A DNA stretch of 64,000 nt from Amycolatopsis iheyensis (GTDB lineage: Bacteria > Actinomycetota > Actinomycetes > Mycobacteriales > Pseudonocardiaceae): the NCBI RefSeq assembly GCF_024703995.1, contig NZ_JAMXQV010000035.1, positions 46,870 to 110,869 of the forward strand, given 5' to 3'. Every line of letters starts with the position of its first letter. Position 1 is the stretch's first letter. Both the position numbers and the translations under genes were made by a program. The notes below the pieces were generated by a model. The model ran no database searches, was not told the DNA's origin, and was given only the letters and a program-made list of their open reading frames with translations. Below, in pieces: positions 18,124-27,323 of this stretch.

Positions 18124-19247
18124 GCCCGGCTCGCCTCCCGGACGCGCTGCCGGCTGAACCGGCCGAAGTTGTAGTAGGCCGCGCAGGCGCCTTCGGGCGA
18201 GACCATGCACGTCCCGATCGGGGTCTCCGGGGTGCACGCGGTGCCGAACACCTTGCACTCCCACGGCTTCAGCACGCCCTTGAGCACTTCACCGCACTGG
18301 CACGCCTTCGGGTCGGCGACGCGCAGGCCCGGGATCTCGAAGATCCGCTCGGCGTCGAACGCGGCGTACTTCGGGCGGATCGCCATCGCCGAATGCGTGA
18401 TGAACCCGAGGCCGCGCCACTCGAAGTACGGCCGCAGCTCCATGACCTCGTTGATCGCCTTCAAGGCCACGAGGTTGCCGTCCCAGGGGACCACGCGCGA
18501 GTACTGGTTCTCGACTTCGGACCGCCCCGAGGACAGCTGGAGCATCAGCAGGTAGATCGACTGCAGGATGTCCAGGGGTTCGAAGCCGGCGACGACCACG
18601 GGCTTGCCGTAGTCGCGCGCGATGAACTCGTACGGCCGGCAGCCGATCACCGTCGACACGTGCCCCGGGCCGATGAAGCCGTCGAGCCGCAGGTCGGGGG
18701 AGTCGAGGATGGCCTTGATCGCCGGGATGATCGTGACGTGGTTGCCGAACACCGAGAAGTTCTCGATGCCCTCGGCGGCCGCGCGCAGCAGCGTCATCGC
18801 GGTGGACGGCGTGGTCGTCTCGAACCCGATCGCCATGAACACGACCCGCAGGTCCGGGTTCTGCCGCGCGATCTTCAGCGAGTCCAGCGGCGAGTAGACC
18901 ATCCGGATGTTGGTGCCCTCGGCGTTCGAGTCGAAGAAGTTCCCGCCGGAGCCGGGCACGCGCATCATGTCGCCGAACGACGTCATGAGCACGCCGGGCT
19001 GCCGGGCGATGTGGATGGCGTCGTCGATGCGGCCCATCGGGATCACGCACACCGGGCAGCCCGGCCCGTGCACCAGCGTGATGCTCTCGGGCAGGTAGTC
19101 CTCGAGGCCGTGCTTGTAGATGGTGTGCGTGTGCCCGCCGCAGACCTCCATGAACTTGTAGTGGCGGCCCGGCTCGCACAACGACGTGATCTTCGCGGAC
19201 AGCGCCCGCGCCTTCTCCGCGTCGCGGAACTCGTCGACGAAACGCAT
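18120..19247 (-). CDS. hypD: Hydrogenase maturation protein HypD
   Basis: A 375-residue [4Fe-4S] scaffold where the Fe(CN)2CO unit is assembled with HypC. Conserved pieces are MEVCGGHTHTIYKHG, LVHGPGCPVCVIP, VFMAIGFETTTPSTA, GFIGPGHVSTVIG, GFEPLDILQS and the cluster-binding Cys set near the C-terminus (CQCGEVLKGVLKPWECKVFGTACTPETPIGTCMVSPEGACAAYY). It sits 8 bp after hypC and overlaps hypE by 4 bp. Confidence 0.95.
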   Translation of the reverse strand: MRFVDEFRDAEKARALSAKITSLCEPGRHYKFMEVCGGHTHTIYKHGLEDYLPESITLVHGPGCPVCVIPMGRIDDAIHIARQPGVLMTSFGDMMRVPGSGGNFFDSNAEGTNIRMVYSPLDSLKIARQNPDLRVVFMAIGFETTTPSTAMTLLRAAAEGIENFSVFGNHVTIIPAIKAILDSPDLRLDGFIGPGHVSTVIGCRPYEFIARDYGKPVVVAGFEPLDILQSIYLLMLQLSSGRSEVENQYSRVVPWDGNLVALKAINEVMELRPYFEWRGLGFITHSAMAIRPKYAAFDAERIFEIPGLRVADPKACQCGEVLKGVLKPWECKVFGTACTPETPIGTCMVSPEGACAAYYNFGRFSRQRVREASRA

Positions 19248-19255
19248 GACGACTC

Positions 19256-19528
19256 CTATTCGATCCGGGATTCCAGTAACGCGGCCATTTCATCCTCGTA
19301 CGCCTTCCCGATGCTCTCCAGGAAGTCGAGCGCGGCCGCGGCTTCTTCTTCGTCTATTTTGGACAGTGCGAAGCCGACGTGGATGAGGATCCAGTCGCCC
19401 GGCGCGGGCGGGTCGTCTTCGAGCAGCCCGATGTTGATGGTCCGCTTGACCCCGCTCACGGACACCTTCGCGAGGTCCGGTCGCTCCTCGCTGATTTCGA
19501 TGATCTCGCCCGGGATCCCGAGGCACAT
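19256..19528 (-). CDS. hypC: Hydrogenase assembly chaperone HypC
   Basis: A 90-residue HypC/HybG chaperone that binds HypD and delivers the Fe(CN)2CO group to the large subunit. It starts MCLGIPGEI, with the catalytic Cys2 directly after the initiator, and has GDWILIHVGFALSKIDEEEA, both diagnostic. It lies 3 bp after the protease and 8 bp before hypD. A second, divergent HypC-like protein is encoded near the head of the run at 26391-26627. Confidence 0.95.
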   Translation of the reverse strand: MCLGIPGEIIEISEERPDLAKVSVSGVKRTINIGLLEDDPPAPGDWILIHVGFALSKIDEEEAAAALDFLESIGKAYEDEMAALLESRIE

Positions 19529-19531
19529 GGC

Positions 19532-20017
19532 TCAGACCTCCGTGGGTTGCAGCCGCGGGCTGGTGCCCCAGGCCAGTTCGGTGACCGCGCGGACCGCGGC
19601 CGGAATCGCCGCCTTCACCTCGGGCGAGAGGCCCATCCCTTCGTCGAGGCACGCCGGTTCACAGCCGACGAGCAGCACGCGCCCGGCGTCCCCGCCGAGC
19701 AGCCGGAGCAGCCGGAACACCGCGTCGGGCTGCATGCCGTGGGCGTCGATCGACGACGTCGTGAGGTCTTCCGTGTCGGCTTCGATGAGCGAAAGCGTGC
19801 CGGGCGGGCGGCCGTGCGGGGTCGCGTCGAGCAGGATCGTCGTGTCGTAGCCGCCCATCAGGTCGTAGGCGAGGTGCATGCCGGCGATGCCGTAGTCGGC
19901 GATCTGCACCCACGGTGGCAGGTCGGTACCCTCCAGTTCCTTGATGACCTCCACGCCGAAACCGTCGTCGCTCAGGAAGATGTTGCCGATGCCGGCGACC
20001 AGGACTCGTGGCCTCAT
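19532..20017 (-). CDS. Hydrogenase maturation endopeptidase (HyaD/HybD type)
   Basis: A 161-residue M52-family peptidase that removes the C-terminal tail of the large subunit once nickel is inserted. It has GIGNIFLSDDGFGVEVI (Asp/Glu metal ligand region), DYGIAGMHLAYDLM, LLDATPHGRPPGT and SSIDAHGMQPDAVFRLL with the conserved His. Its presence fits the 23-residue extension after DPCLPCGVH in the large subunit. The ATG at 20017 overlaps the upstream unknown gene by 4 bp. Confidence 0.92.
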   Translation of the reverse strand: MRPRVLVAGIGNIFLSDDGFGVEVIKELEGTDLPPWVQIADYGIAGMHLAYDLMGGYDTTILLDATPHGRPPGTLSLIEADTEDLTTSSIDAHGMQPDAVFRLLRLLGGDAGRVLLVGCEPACLDEGMGLSPEVKAAIPAAVRAVTELAWGTSPRLQPTEV

Positions 20018-21144
20018 TCCGGAACCTCCAGGGGCTCGATCTCGTCGGGGGAGAAGTAGCGGTACCGGCCGTGCGCGTGCTGCAGGTCGGCGCCGGGTTC
20101 GTCGTCGAGGGTGACCGCGACGTGCGTGGCGCCGTCCACATCGGACAGCACGACGCGCACGGTGGCGGTCTTGCCGGTGAGGAACATGTCCTGCGCGTCG
20201 GCGCCCCGCAGGTTGGGGTGCAGCCGCACCTTCGAGCCGCTGGCGACGCGGACCCCCGCGACGACCACCGACGGCTCGACCGGCCGCACGGACCGCACCG
20301 CGCCGTGCAGCCGCTCCAGCAGCTCCGGCGGCATCGCGTCGACGCGGTCGACGATCGCGGCCGCACGCGGGTCGGTGGCCCGGGCCTCGCGCTTCTCGTC
20401 GTCGGTCAGCGCCATCGTGCGCAGCGTGAGGATCTCGTCGATCTCGGTGCCGTCGTACAGCTCGCCCGGGCTTTCCGCGGCGATCGACGGGTTGTCGTAG
20501 AGGATGATCGGCGACGCGAGCACCACGGTGCTGCGCGAGGTGTCGCCGATCAGCACCGGCCAGAGCCGCTCCTGCCGGCACGCTTCGACGGCCGGTTTCG
20601 CCCACTCCGGCGGGTCGAGCAGTGACAGGAAGTGCCCGGTGTCGACGCTGAGCACCAGGTGGGCGGCGAGCAGCGAGTGCCGGAGCGCGTGCTCGCGGAC
20701 GCCGTCGGAGGGCCACGACGTCGTGTTGTGCACCTCGACGCGCAGCCGCGCGCCGCCGAACGGCCCGTCGAGCGGGTCGACCCGTGCGGTGAGGACGCCG
20801 GTCAGTTCGTGCACGTGGAAGGGCTTCTCGGCCGGGAGCTCCGAAAGCGGCAGCTCGAAGTCGAGCTCGTGCTCGACGCCTTCGTCCCACGTCTCGTGGC
20901 GGGGCTGGGCCCGCAGGAACCGCAGCTTGACGTGCAGGATCGTCCGTTCGAGGGGTTCCACCAGGCATTCGACGCCGGCCGACGCGTGCTCGCCGATCTC
21001 CGCCGACGCGTACGACGGCGGCACCAGCACACCCCACTGCCAGCGCACGCGGTTCTTCGGCGCCGACGCCCGGTACGGGTAGAGGAGGTAGCCCTCGTAG
21101 AGCACGGCGTCACCGACCGCGCGGGCCTGCTCGAGAACGTTCAC
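20014..21144 (-). CDS. Uncharacterised hydrogenase-operon protein, 376 aa
   Basis: I do not recognise a named domain. The protein is acidic, with no signal peptide and no membrane segment, so it is probably cytoplasmic. The first 150 residues look beta-rich (LYEGYLLYPYRASAPKNRVRWQWGVLVPP, ILHVKLRFL, ELDFELPLSELP). A middle part contains VLIGDTSRSTVVLASPIILYDNP. The C-terminal part (VVVAGVRVASGSKVRLHP) resembles a small beta-barrel and ends in a segment about TGKTATVRVVLSDVDG. It starts at GTG 21144 and overlaps both neighbours by 4 bp, so it is fixed between the DUF6084-like gene and the protease; a role in assembling or tethering this hydrogenase is inferred. Confidence 0.75.
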   Translation of the reverse strand: MNVLEQARAVGDAVLYEGYLLYPYRASAPKNRVRWQWGVLVPPSYASAEIGEHASAGVECLVEPLERTILHVKLRFLRAQPRHETWDEGVEHELDFELPLSELPAEKPFHVHELTGVLTARVDPLDGPFGGARLRVEVHNTTSWPSDGVREHALRHSLLAAHLVLSVDTGHFLSLLDPPEWAKPAVEACRQERLWPVLIGDTSRSTVVLASPIILYDNPSIAAESPGELYDGTEIDEILTLRTMALTDDEKREARATDPRAAAIVDRVDAMPPELLERLHGAVRSVRPVEPSVVVAGVRVASGSKVRLHPNLRGADAQDMFLTGKTATVRVVLSDVDGATHVAVTLDDEPGADLQHAHGRYRYFSPDEIEPLEVPE

Positions 21145-21770
21145 GGCCCACCGGCCAGCAGCTGCTCGACGGCGGCTTCCCAGGTCGGGATCGCGTGCTG
21201 CGCCTTGTACTTGAGCAGCGCGTCGACGGTCTCGCGCGGCAGCTTGATCCACGCGACGTTCGGGAAGTACCGCGCCATCAGCTCGTCCCACACGGCCACC
21301 GGCATCCGGCACTCGGCCTGCGTGTGCCACGGCACCTGCTCGACCCAGAACCCCGGCCCGCCCTTGCCGAACACCGTGCCGCTGAACAGCAGCACCATCG
21401 GCACGACGCCCTCGGTCAGCGCGTGGAAGTACTTGCCGGCCGCGACTTCGAGGTCGTAGGTGCACGGGACCTCGGCGTCGACCTCGGTGGCGCCGGAGAA
21501 CCCGGGCACCGTCACCGAAACCGTCGTGAACTGGAACGGCTTGAGCGTCTCGCCCCACCGCGACCGGTCGCCGAACAGGTGGGTGAGCAGCTCCGACTCG
21601 TCGTCGCTGTACCGCCGGCGCTGCGGCTCGATGCGGATCTGGACGCGCAGCACCATCGCGTGCACGGGCTGCCCGCTCAGCTCGGAGATCCGCAGCTTGA
21701 ACGCCAGCGTCGGCGACGCGGCGTACTTCAGCGGCCGGACGTCGATGCAGTCAAAGGTCAGCTCAGCCAT
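21141..21770 (-). CDS. Hydrogenase-associated protein, DUF6084-like
   Basis: A 209-residue cytoplasmic protein of unknown function, resembling a family I recall as DUF6084 in actinobacterial hydrogenase loci. It is beta-rich and has no cysteine cluster (LTFDCIDVRPLKYAASPTLAFKLRISE, VLRVQIRIEPQRRRYSDDE, FVEQVPWHTQAECRMPVAVW-like C-terminal part). The ATG at 21770 is chosen over an earlier in-frame start at 21815 because it sits 8 bp inside the upstream gene, matching the overlaps of the run. A structural or docking role is inferred from position only. Confidence 0.75.
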   Translation of the reverse strand: MAELTFDCIDVRPLKYAASPTLAFKLRISELSGQPVHAMVLRVQIRIEPQRRRYSDDESELLTHLFGDRSRWGETLKPFQFTTVSVTVPGFSGATEVDAEVPCTYDLEVAAGKYFHALTEGVVPMVLLFSGTVFGKGGPGFWVEQVPWHTQAECRMPVAVWDELMARYFPNVAWIKLPRETVDALLKYKAQHAIPTWEAAVEQLLAGGP

Positions 21771-22362
21771 CCGCCACGACCTCACCGCGCTCCCGCAGCC
21801 GAGCGAAGAAGCCATCGATGGCCTCGTGCGCTTCGGTGCCGCCGTCGAAGCCGCGCCAGGTCGACCGGACGAGCCCGACCAGCTCGTAGCAGACGTCGAT
21901 CGGCACCAGGAAGGCCTCGAAGCCGAGATCGAGCTGGTTCACCAGCAGCGCTTCGACGTCGTCGGCGACGTCGGCGAGCAGGTCGTCACCGGTGCCCAGC
22001 GGGAGCAGGGACTCCGTCGCCCCCGCCGGGCTCGGGTAGAACGCGACGACGCGGTCCTGCACCGAGTTCCGGAACAGGAACGCCGTCTTGACCGGGATCC
22101 CGGCGGACTCCCACAGCGCCGGGCCCGGGGCGAAGCGAGGGAAGTGCCGGACGCGGTCCGGCACCGCCCGGTGCCGCTTCCCGCCCGCCCCGCGGTGGGT
22201 GAAGAGCAGGTAGCAGCCTCGGCAGGCGCACAGGATCGTGCGGGATTCGAGGTCGATGACGTGCCCGTGCTCCGCGCCGATCGGCTCCGCGCACATCTCG
22301 CACTTCTCGCCCGGCGCGGCACGCGGGGCGGGCGTGCGGAACCTGCGCAGGCCGCCGGTCAC
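21763..22362 (-). CDS. Hydrogenase-associated zinc-ribbon protein, DUF5947-like
   Basis: A 199-residue protein that I believe belongs to the DUF5947 group found beside actinobacterial group 1h hydrogenases. Near the N-terminus CEMCAEPIG and CACRGCYLLFTHRG supply Cys pairs for zinc or an Fe-S centre. The remainder is mixed alpha/beta with VAFYPSPAG and FLVPIDVCYELVGLVR. It starts at GTG 22362, overlapping the NifU-like gene by 4 bp, and ends 8 bp inside the next gene. The biochemical role is unknown; metal handling or electron transfer is a guess from the Cys pattern. Confidence 0.75.
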   Translation of the reverse strand: MTGGLRRFRTPAPRAAPGEKCEMCAEPIGAEHGHVIDLESRTILCACRGCYLLFTHRGAGGKRHRAVPDRVRHFPRFAPGPALWESAGIPVKTAFLFRNSVQDRVVAFYPSPAGATESLLPLGTGDDLLADVADDVEALLVNQLDLGFEAFLVPIDVCYELVGLVRSTWRGFDGGTEAHEAIDGFFARLRERGEVVADG

Positions 22363-22868
22363 GGCACCTCCACCGGGCACAGGGGCAGCAACGTGCGCCC
22401 ACCCGGGCCGGTCTCCTCGACGACCCCTTCGACGACGACGTCCGAGATCTCGGGCGCCACCTCCCGGACCACGCGCTCGATGGCGTACTTCGCGGTGACG
22501 GTCGAGGACGGGCAGCCGTCGCAGCTGCCCTGGAGCCGCAGCCGCAGGACGCCGTCTTCGATCCCGACGAACTCGACGTCGCCGGCGTGCGAACCGAGGT
22601 AGGGCCGGACCTTGTCGAGCGCCTCGGCGACCCGCTCGTGCGTCGACCGCGGGTGCAGGTCGTGCAGCACGAGCAGGCCGCGGATGTGGTCGTCCGCGGC
22701 GAGCCGGTCCAGCAGCGGCCGGTCGACGGCGGCCACGATGCGGGCCAGGCCGGCGCCGTAGAACTCGAGCAGCGTGTGGACGAGCTCCTCGGCGAGTTCG
22801 GCGTCCGCGCCGGAGAACTCGCCCAGCAGCCGCTCGATGCGCTCGCCGACCCGGTCGACCTCGGTCAT
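22359..22868 (-). CDS. NifU C-terminal-domain protein in hydrogenase operon
   Basis: A 169-residue protein whose second half (about 75-150) is a NifU-type Fe-S scaffold domain: LDKVRPYLGSHAGDVEFVGIEDGVLRLRLQGSCDGCPSS, with the CxxC pair that binds a cluster. The first 70 residues are helical (GERIERLLGEFSGADAELAEELVHTLLEFYGAGLARIV). It directly follows the large subunit gene with a 4-bp overlap. It may deliver clusters to the small subunit or act as an electron carrier; neither is shown by sequence. Confidence 0.88.
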   Translation of the reverse strand: MTEVDRVGERIERLLGEFSGADAELAEELVHTLLEFYGAGLARIVAAVDRPLLDRLAADDHIRGLLVLHDLHPRSTHERVAEALDKVRPYLGSHAGDVEFVGIEDGVLRLRLQGSCDGCPSSTVTAKYAIERVVREVAPEISDVVVEGVVEETGPGGRTLLPLCPVEVP

Positions 22869-24633
22869 CCCAGCTCCCCGCCGAACGCGTGCGGGGTGTG
22901 CAGCCGCTCCAGGACCTTCCCGGAGCCGGTGTACATGTGGACGCCGCAGGGCAGGCACGGGTCGAAGCTGCGGACCGCGCGCATGATGTCGATGCCCTTG
23001 AAGTTCTCCTGGGTGTTCTCCTCGAAGATCGGTGTGTTCTGCACGGCATCTTCGTACGGCCCCGGCGTGCCGAAGCTGTCGCGGACGCTGCCGTTCCACG
23101 GTGTCGGCGGGTACGGGTGGTAGTTCGCGATCTTGCCGCCCTTGATCACCATGTGGTGCGAGAGCACGCCGCGGACCGCTTCGGTGAAGCCACAGCTCAC
23201 GCCTTCGTCCGGGACCTTGAACGGCTCCCACGTCTTGGTGTGGCCTTGGCGGACCTCGGCCAGCGCCTGGTCGGCGAAGTGCAGGGCCAGCGCGGCGGAG
23301 TACGCCTGGAAGTACGTCCGGGCGCGGTTGCGCTCGAGCGCGTTGCTCCACTTCGGGATCTTCCACTCGAACTCGACCTCGGGCTTCGTCGCCGTGCGCG
23401 GCAAGGAGATCTTGACGCTGTGGCCGGTCGACTTGAGGTACGGCGTGTCGACGAGGCCGGCCAGCGCCGTCACCCACAGGCGGGCGATCGGGCCGCCGCC
23501 GGTGTCGAGGGCGAGGTGGTCCTTGCCGTCGAACCAGCGCGGCGACATCGTCCACGAGTACTTGCCGTCGAAGTCGCGCTTGGCCGGGCGCGGGATGGTG
23601 TGCTGGTTCCACGGGTGGCGCTGGTCGACCGGGTTGCCCAGCGGGTCCTGCGTGACGAACATCGGCTGGTCGGCCCAGTCCTCGTAGAACGAGCTGCCGA
23701 GCAGGATCCGGATGCCGAGGTTGATGTCGACCAGGCTGGTGGTGACGAGCTTGCCGTCGACGACCACGCCGGGCGTCACGAACATCTTGCGGCCCCAGGC
23801 CTCCATGTTCTCGTAGGTGAAGTCGCAGTGCTCGGGGTCGTTGAGGCTGCCCCAGCAGCCGAGCAGGACGCGCCGCCGGCCGACCTCTTCGTAGCCGGGG
23901 ATGGCTTCGTAGAAGAAGTCGAAGAGGTCGTCGTGCATCGGCAGGCAGCGCTTCATGAACTCGACGTAGCGCATCAGCCGGGTCAGGTAGTCGGTGAACA
24001 GCTGCACGGTCGCCACCGTGCCGACGCCACCGGGGTACAAAGTGGACGGATGGACGTGCCGGCCTTCCATCAGGCAGAACATCTCGCGCGTGCTGCGGGA
24101 GACCTGCAGGGCCTCGCGGTAGAACTCGCCTTCGAGGGGGTTCAGCGAGCGCATGATGTCGCCGATGGTGCGGTAGCCGTGGTCGCCCGCGTGCGGTGCC
24201 TCGGTGCGGTTGGCCAGCTCCAGGACGCCGGGGTTGGTCTCGGCGACCATCTTCTCGCAGTAGTCGACCCCGACCAGGTTCTCCTGGAAGATGTTGTGGT
24301 CGAACATGTACTCGGCGGCCTCGCCGAGGTTGATGATCCACTCGCCGAGGTGCGGCGGGCGGACGCCGTAGGCCATGTTCTGGTTGTAGACCGAGCACGT
24401 CGCGTGGTTGTCGCCGCAGATCCCGCAGATCCGGCTGGTGATGAAGTGCGCGTCGCGCGGGTCCTTGCCCTTCATGAAGATGCTGTAGCCGCGGAAGACC
24501 GACGACGTGCTGTGGCACTCGACGACCTTCTTCTGCGCCCAGTCGATCTTCGTGTAGATGCCGAGGCTGCCGACGATCCGGGTGATCGGGTCCCACGCCA
24601 TCTCGACGAGGTCGGTCTTGTCCTTCATCTCCG

Positions 24634-24637
<4 letters not shown>
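22865..24637 (-). CDS. hhyL: [NiFe]-hydrogenase large subunit, group 1h (actinobacterial high-affinity type)
   Basis: The 590-residue catalytic subunit. The L1 motif is SRICGICGDNH (Cys71, Cys74) and the L2 motif DPCLPCGVH (Cys561, Cys564); together these supply the four Cys of the NiFe(CN)2CO centre. A 23-residue tail after His567 is the peptide removed by the maturation protease encoded downstream. These motifs and the gene neighbours match the group 1h (earlier group 5) enzymes that oxidise atmospheric H2 in Streptomyces, Rhodococcus, mycobacteria and Ralstonia. The ATG at 24637 overlaps the small subunit by 4 bp; no signal peptide is present. Confidence 0.95.
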
Positions 24638-25688
<1,051 letters not shown>

Positions 25689-25692
<4 letters not shown>

Positions 25693-26372
25693 GGCTGATC
25701 ACCCTTGGCGAGGTCGTCGAGCGCGCCGAGGGTCAGCTCCCACAGCGCGTGGTAGAGGGTCGTCTGGGCTTCCTGGATGCGGTGCACGGACGGTGACGGG
25801 ACGACGAAGAGGTGGTCGATGCTGTCCAGCTCGGCCATCTTTCCGCCGTCGTAGCCGGCGATGCCGACGGTCACCAGGCCGCGCCGGGCGGCTTCGTCGA
25901 AGGCGCGCAACAGGTTCGCGGAGTTCCCGCTGGTGGACAGGCCCACCGCGATGTCGCCGGGCCGTCCGAACGCGCCGATCTGGCGGGCGAACACGACGTC
26001 GAACCCGATGTCGTTGGAGAGCGCGGTCACCACCGCGATGTCGTTCGTCAGCCCGAAGGCGGGCAACGGTTTCGCGTCGCCCGCCGGGCTGAGGAACAGG
26101 CTGGCGAGGTCCTGGGCGTCGGTCGAGCTGCCGCCGTTGCCGAAGGCGAGCAGCCGGCCGCCACCGCGGAACGCGTGCGCTAGGTCCTGCGCGCACGTGA
26201 ACAAGCGGTCGCGGTCGGCGGCGAGCACGTCGCCGCGAAGGGCGACGATCTCCCGCACCTTGTCCACAGTGGACTGCTCGACCTGGCGGAGGACGGCGTC
26301 GAGGTCGCTTTCACCCGAGTACAGGAACGGGTACAGCGCTTCGAGACCGTCGACCGGGTGTTCCCGGGTCAT
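25689..26372 (-). CDS. SIS-domain protein (GmhA-like), second of two in hydrogenase operon
   Basis: A protein of about 227 residues with a sugar-isomerase fold, closest in pattern to phosphoheptose isomerase GmhA: LLAFGNGGSSTDAQDLASLFL and VGLSTSGNSANLLRAF carry the phosphate-sugar binding loops. I start at ATG 26372 because GGGAG lies 9 bases upstream; TTG 26381 is the alternative. No heptose genes are nearby. It overlaps the small-subunit gene by 4 bp and follows the HypC-like gene by 18 bp, so its place in the hydrogenase transcript is firm while its substrate is unknown. Confidence 0.85.
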
Positions 26373-26390
26373 GCTGGTCAACTCCCGCGG

Positions 26391-26627
26391 CTAGCGGTTC
26401 TCCAGGCGTGCGATGGCTTCGCCGGCGTGCACGAGGATGTGGTCGCCGACGCCGGCCTCGACCAGCGCGACACTGACCTCTTCCCGCGTGGATCCGGTGT
26501 CCACGACAGCGAGCTCGTGTTCGAGGAGCTCGACCACGGTCACCTCGACCGCGGTGTCGGAGCAGGTGACGCACACCCCGTCGTGGCAGACGGGGCCGGC
26601 TGGTCTGTCGGCGTCACGGGCGTTCAC
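26391..26627 (-). CDS. HypC/HupF-like small protein with internal Cys motif
   Basis: A 78-residue protein. The C-terminal half (VVDTGSTREEVSVALVEAGVGDHILVHAGEAIARLE) has the HypC/HybG/HupF barrel pattern. It differs from canonical HypC: instead of MC at the very start, it has CHDGVCVTCSD about 13 residues in, three Cys and a His that could bind metal. It starts at GTG 26627, overlapping the first SIS gene by 4 bp. A canonical hypC is present downstream, so this copy is probably specialised, perhaps in regulation or in handling an intermediate. Confidence 0.8.
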   Translation of the reverse strand: MNARDADRPAGPVCHDGVCVTCSDTAVEVTVVELLEHELAVVDTGSTREEVSVALVEAGVGDHILVHAGEAIARLENR

Positions 26628-27244
26628 GACGCCACCTCCGGAGTCAGCACGCCGGGTTGCTCGAAGAAGACGTGCACCAGCTCCCACAGCACGTGGTAGG
26701 TGGTCACGTGGACCTCCTTGACCACGCGCGGGTCGCGCGAGCGGGCGATCAGGACGTGGTCGAGCCCCGGCGTCGCGGCGATCGCGCCACCGTCGCCGCC
26801 GGTCAGGGCGACGGTGAGCAGGCCGAGGTCGCGTGCGGTTTCCAGGGCGCGGCGGACGTTCGCGCAGTGCCCGTCGGTGGAGATGCCGAGCGCGATGTCG
26901 GCCGGGTCGGCGATGATCCGCAGCTGGTGGGCGAAGACGTCCTCGACGCCCACCCGGGTGGCGATGCCGGTGACCGTGGCGACGTCGGCGGTCAGCGAGA
27001 GGGCCGGCAGCGCGCGCTTGCCGACGATCACCGGGTGGACGAACTCGACCGCCACGTGCTGGGCGTCGGTGCTGGGGCCGCCGTTGCCGAACACCACGAG
27101 CTTGCCGCCGCGGTGGAAGCGGCGGGCCATGCCGTGGCACGCCCGCGCCACCGTCCCGGCGTCTTCGGCCAGGGCGAGCACGGGTGCTTGGCGACGCTCG
27201 AACAGGGCGTCGACGGAGTCCGGGTGATTCGGTGACCACGACAT
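26624..27244 (-). CDS. SIS-domain protein (GmhA-like), first gene of hydrogenase operon
   Basis: A 206-residue SIS-fold protein with FGNGGPSTDAQHVAVEFVHP and ALGISTDGHCANVRRALE. The second phosphate-binding loop reads STDGHCAN where GmhA-type proteins and its downstream paralogue have STSGNSAN, so Ser to Asp and Ser to Cys changes affect the sugar-phosphate site. It starts at ATG 27244 and is the first gene downstream of a CRP-like palindrome. With the HypC-like gene and second SIS gene it forms a conserved-looking head to the operon. The two SIS proteins may pair as a heterodimer (inference). Confidence 0.85.
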   Translation of the reverse strand: MSWSPNHPDSVDALFERRQAPVLALAEDAGTVARACHGMARRFHRGGKLVVFGNGGPSTDAQHVAVEFVHPVIVGKRALPALSLTADVATVTGIATRVGVEDVFAHQLRIIADPADIALGISTDGHCANVRRALETARDLGLLTVALTGGDGGAIAATPGLDHVLIARSRDPRVVKEVHVTTYHVLWELVHVFFEQPGVLTPEVAS

Positions 27245-27300
27245 CGCGGCACTTCCTCGGGGCAGCTGCTCGGTGGTGGGAGCGCACCCCAGGTTAGAGC

Positions 27301-27316
27301 TGTGAGTTGGATCACA
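27301..27316. promoter_or_regulatory. CRP/GlxR-type operator upstream of hydrogenase operon
   Basis: TGTGAGTTGGATCACA fits the CRP consensus TGTGA-N6-TCACA exactly. It is centred 64 bp upstream of the first hydrogenase-operon codon, in the 79-bp gap after the Sel1-repeat gene. Mycobacterial Crp and corynebacterial GlxR use this sequence. A possible -10 (TAACCT on the - strand, 27296-27291) lies just downstream. Confidence 0.65.
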
Positions 27317-27323
27317 CAATAGG

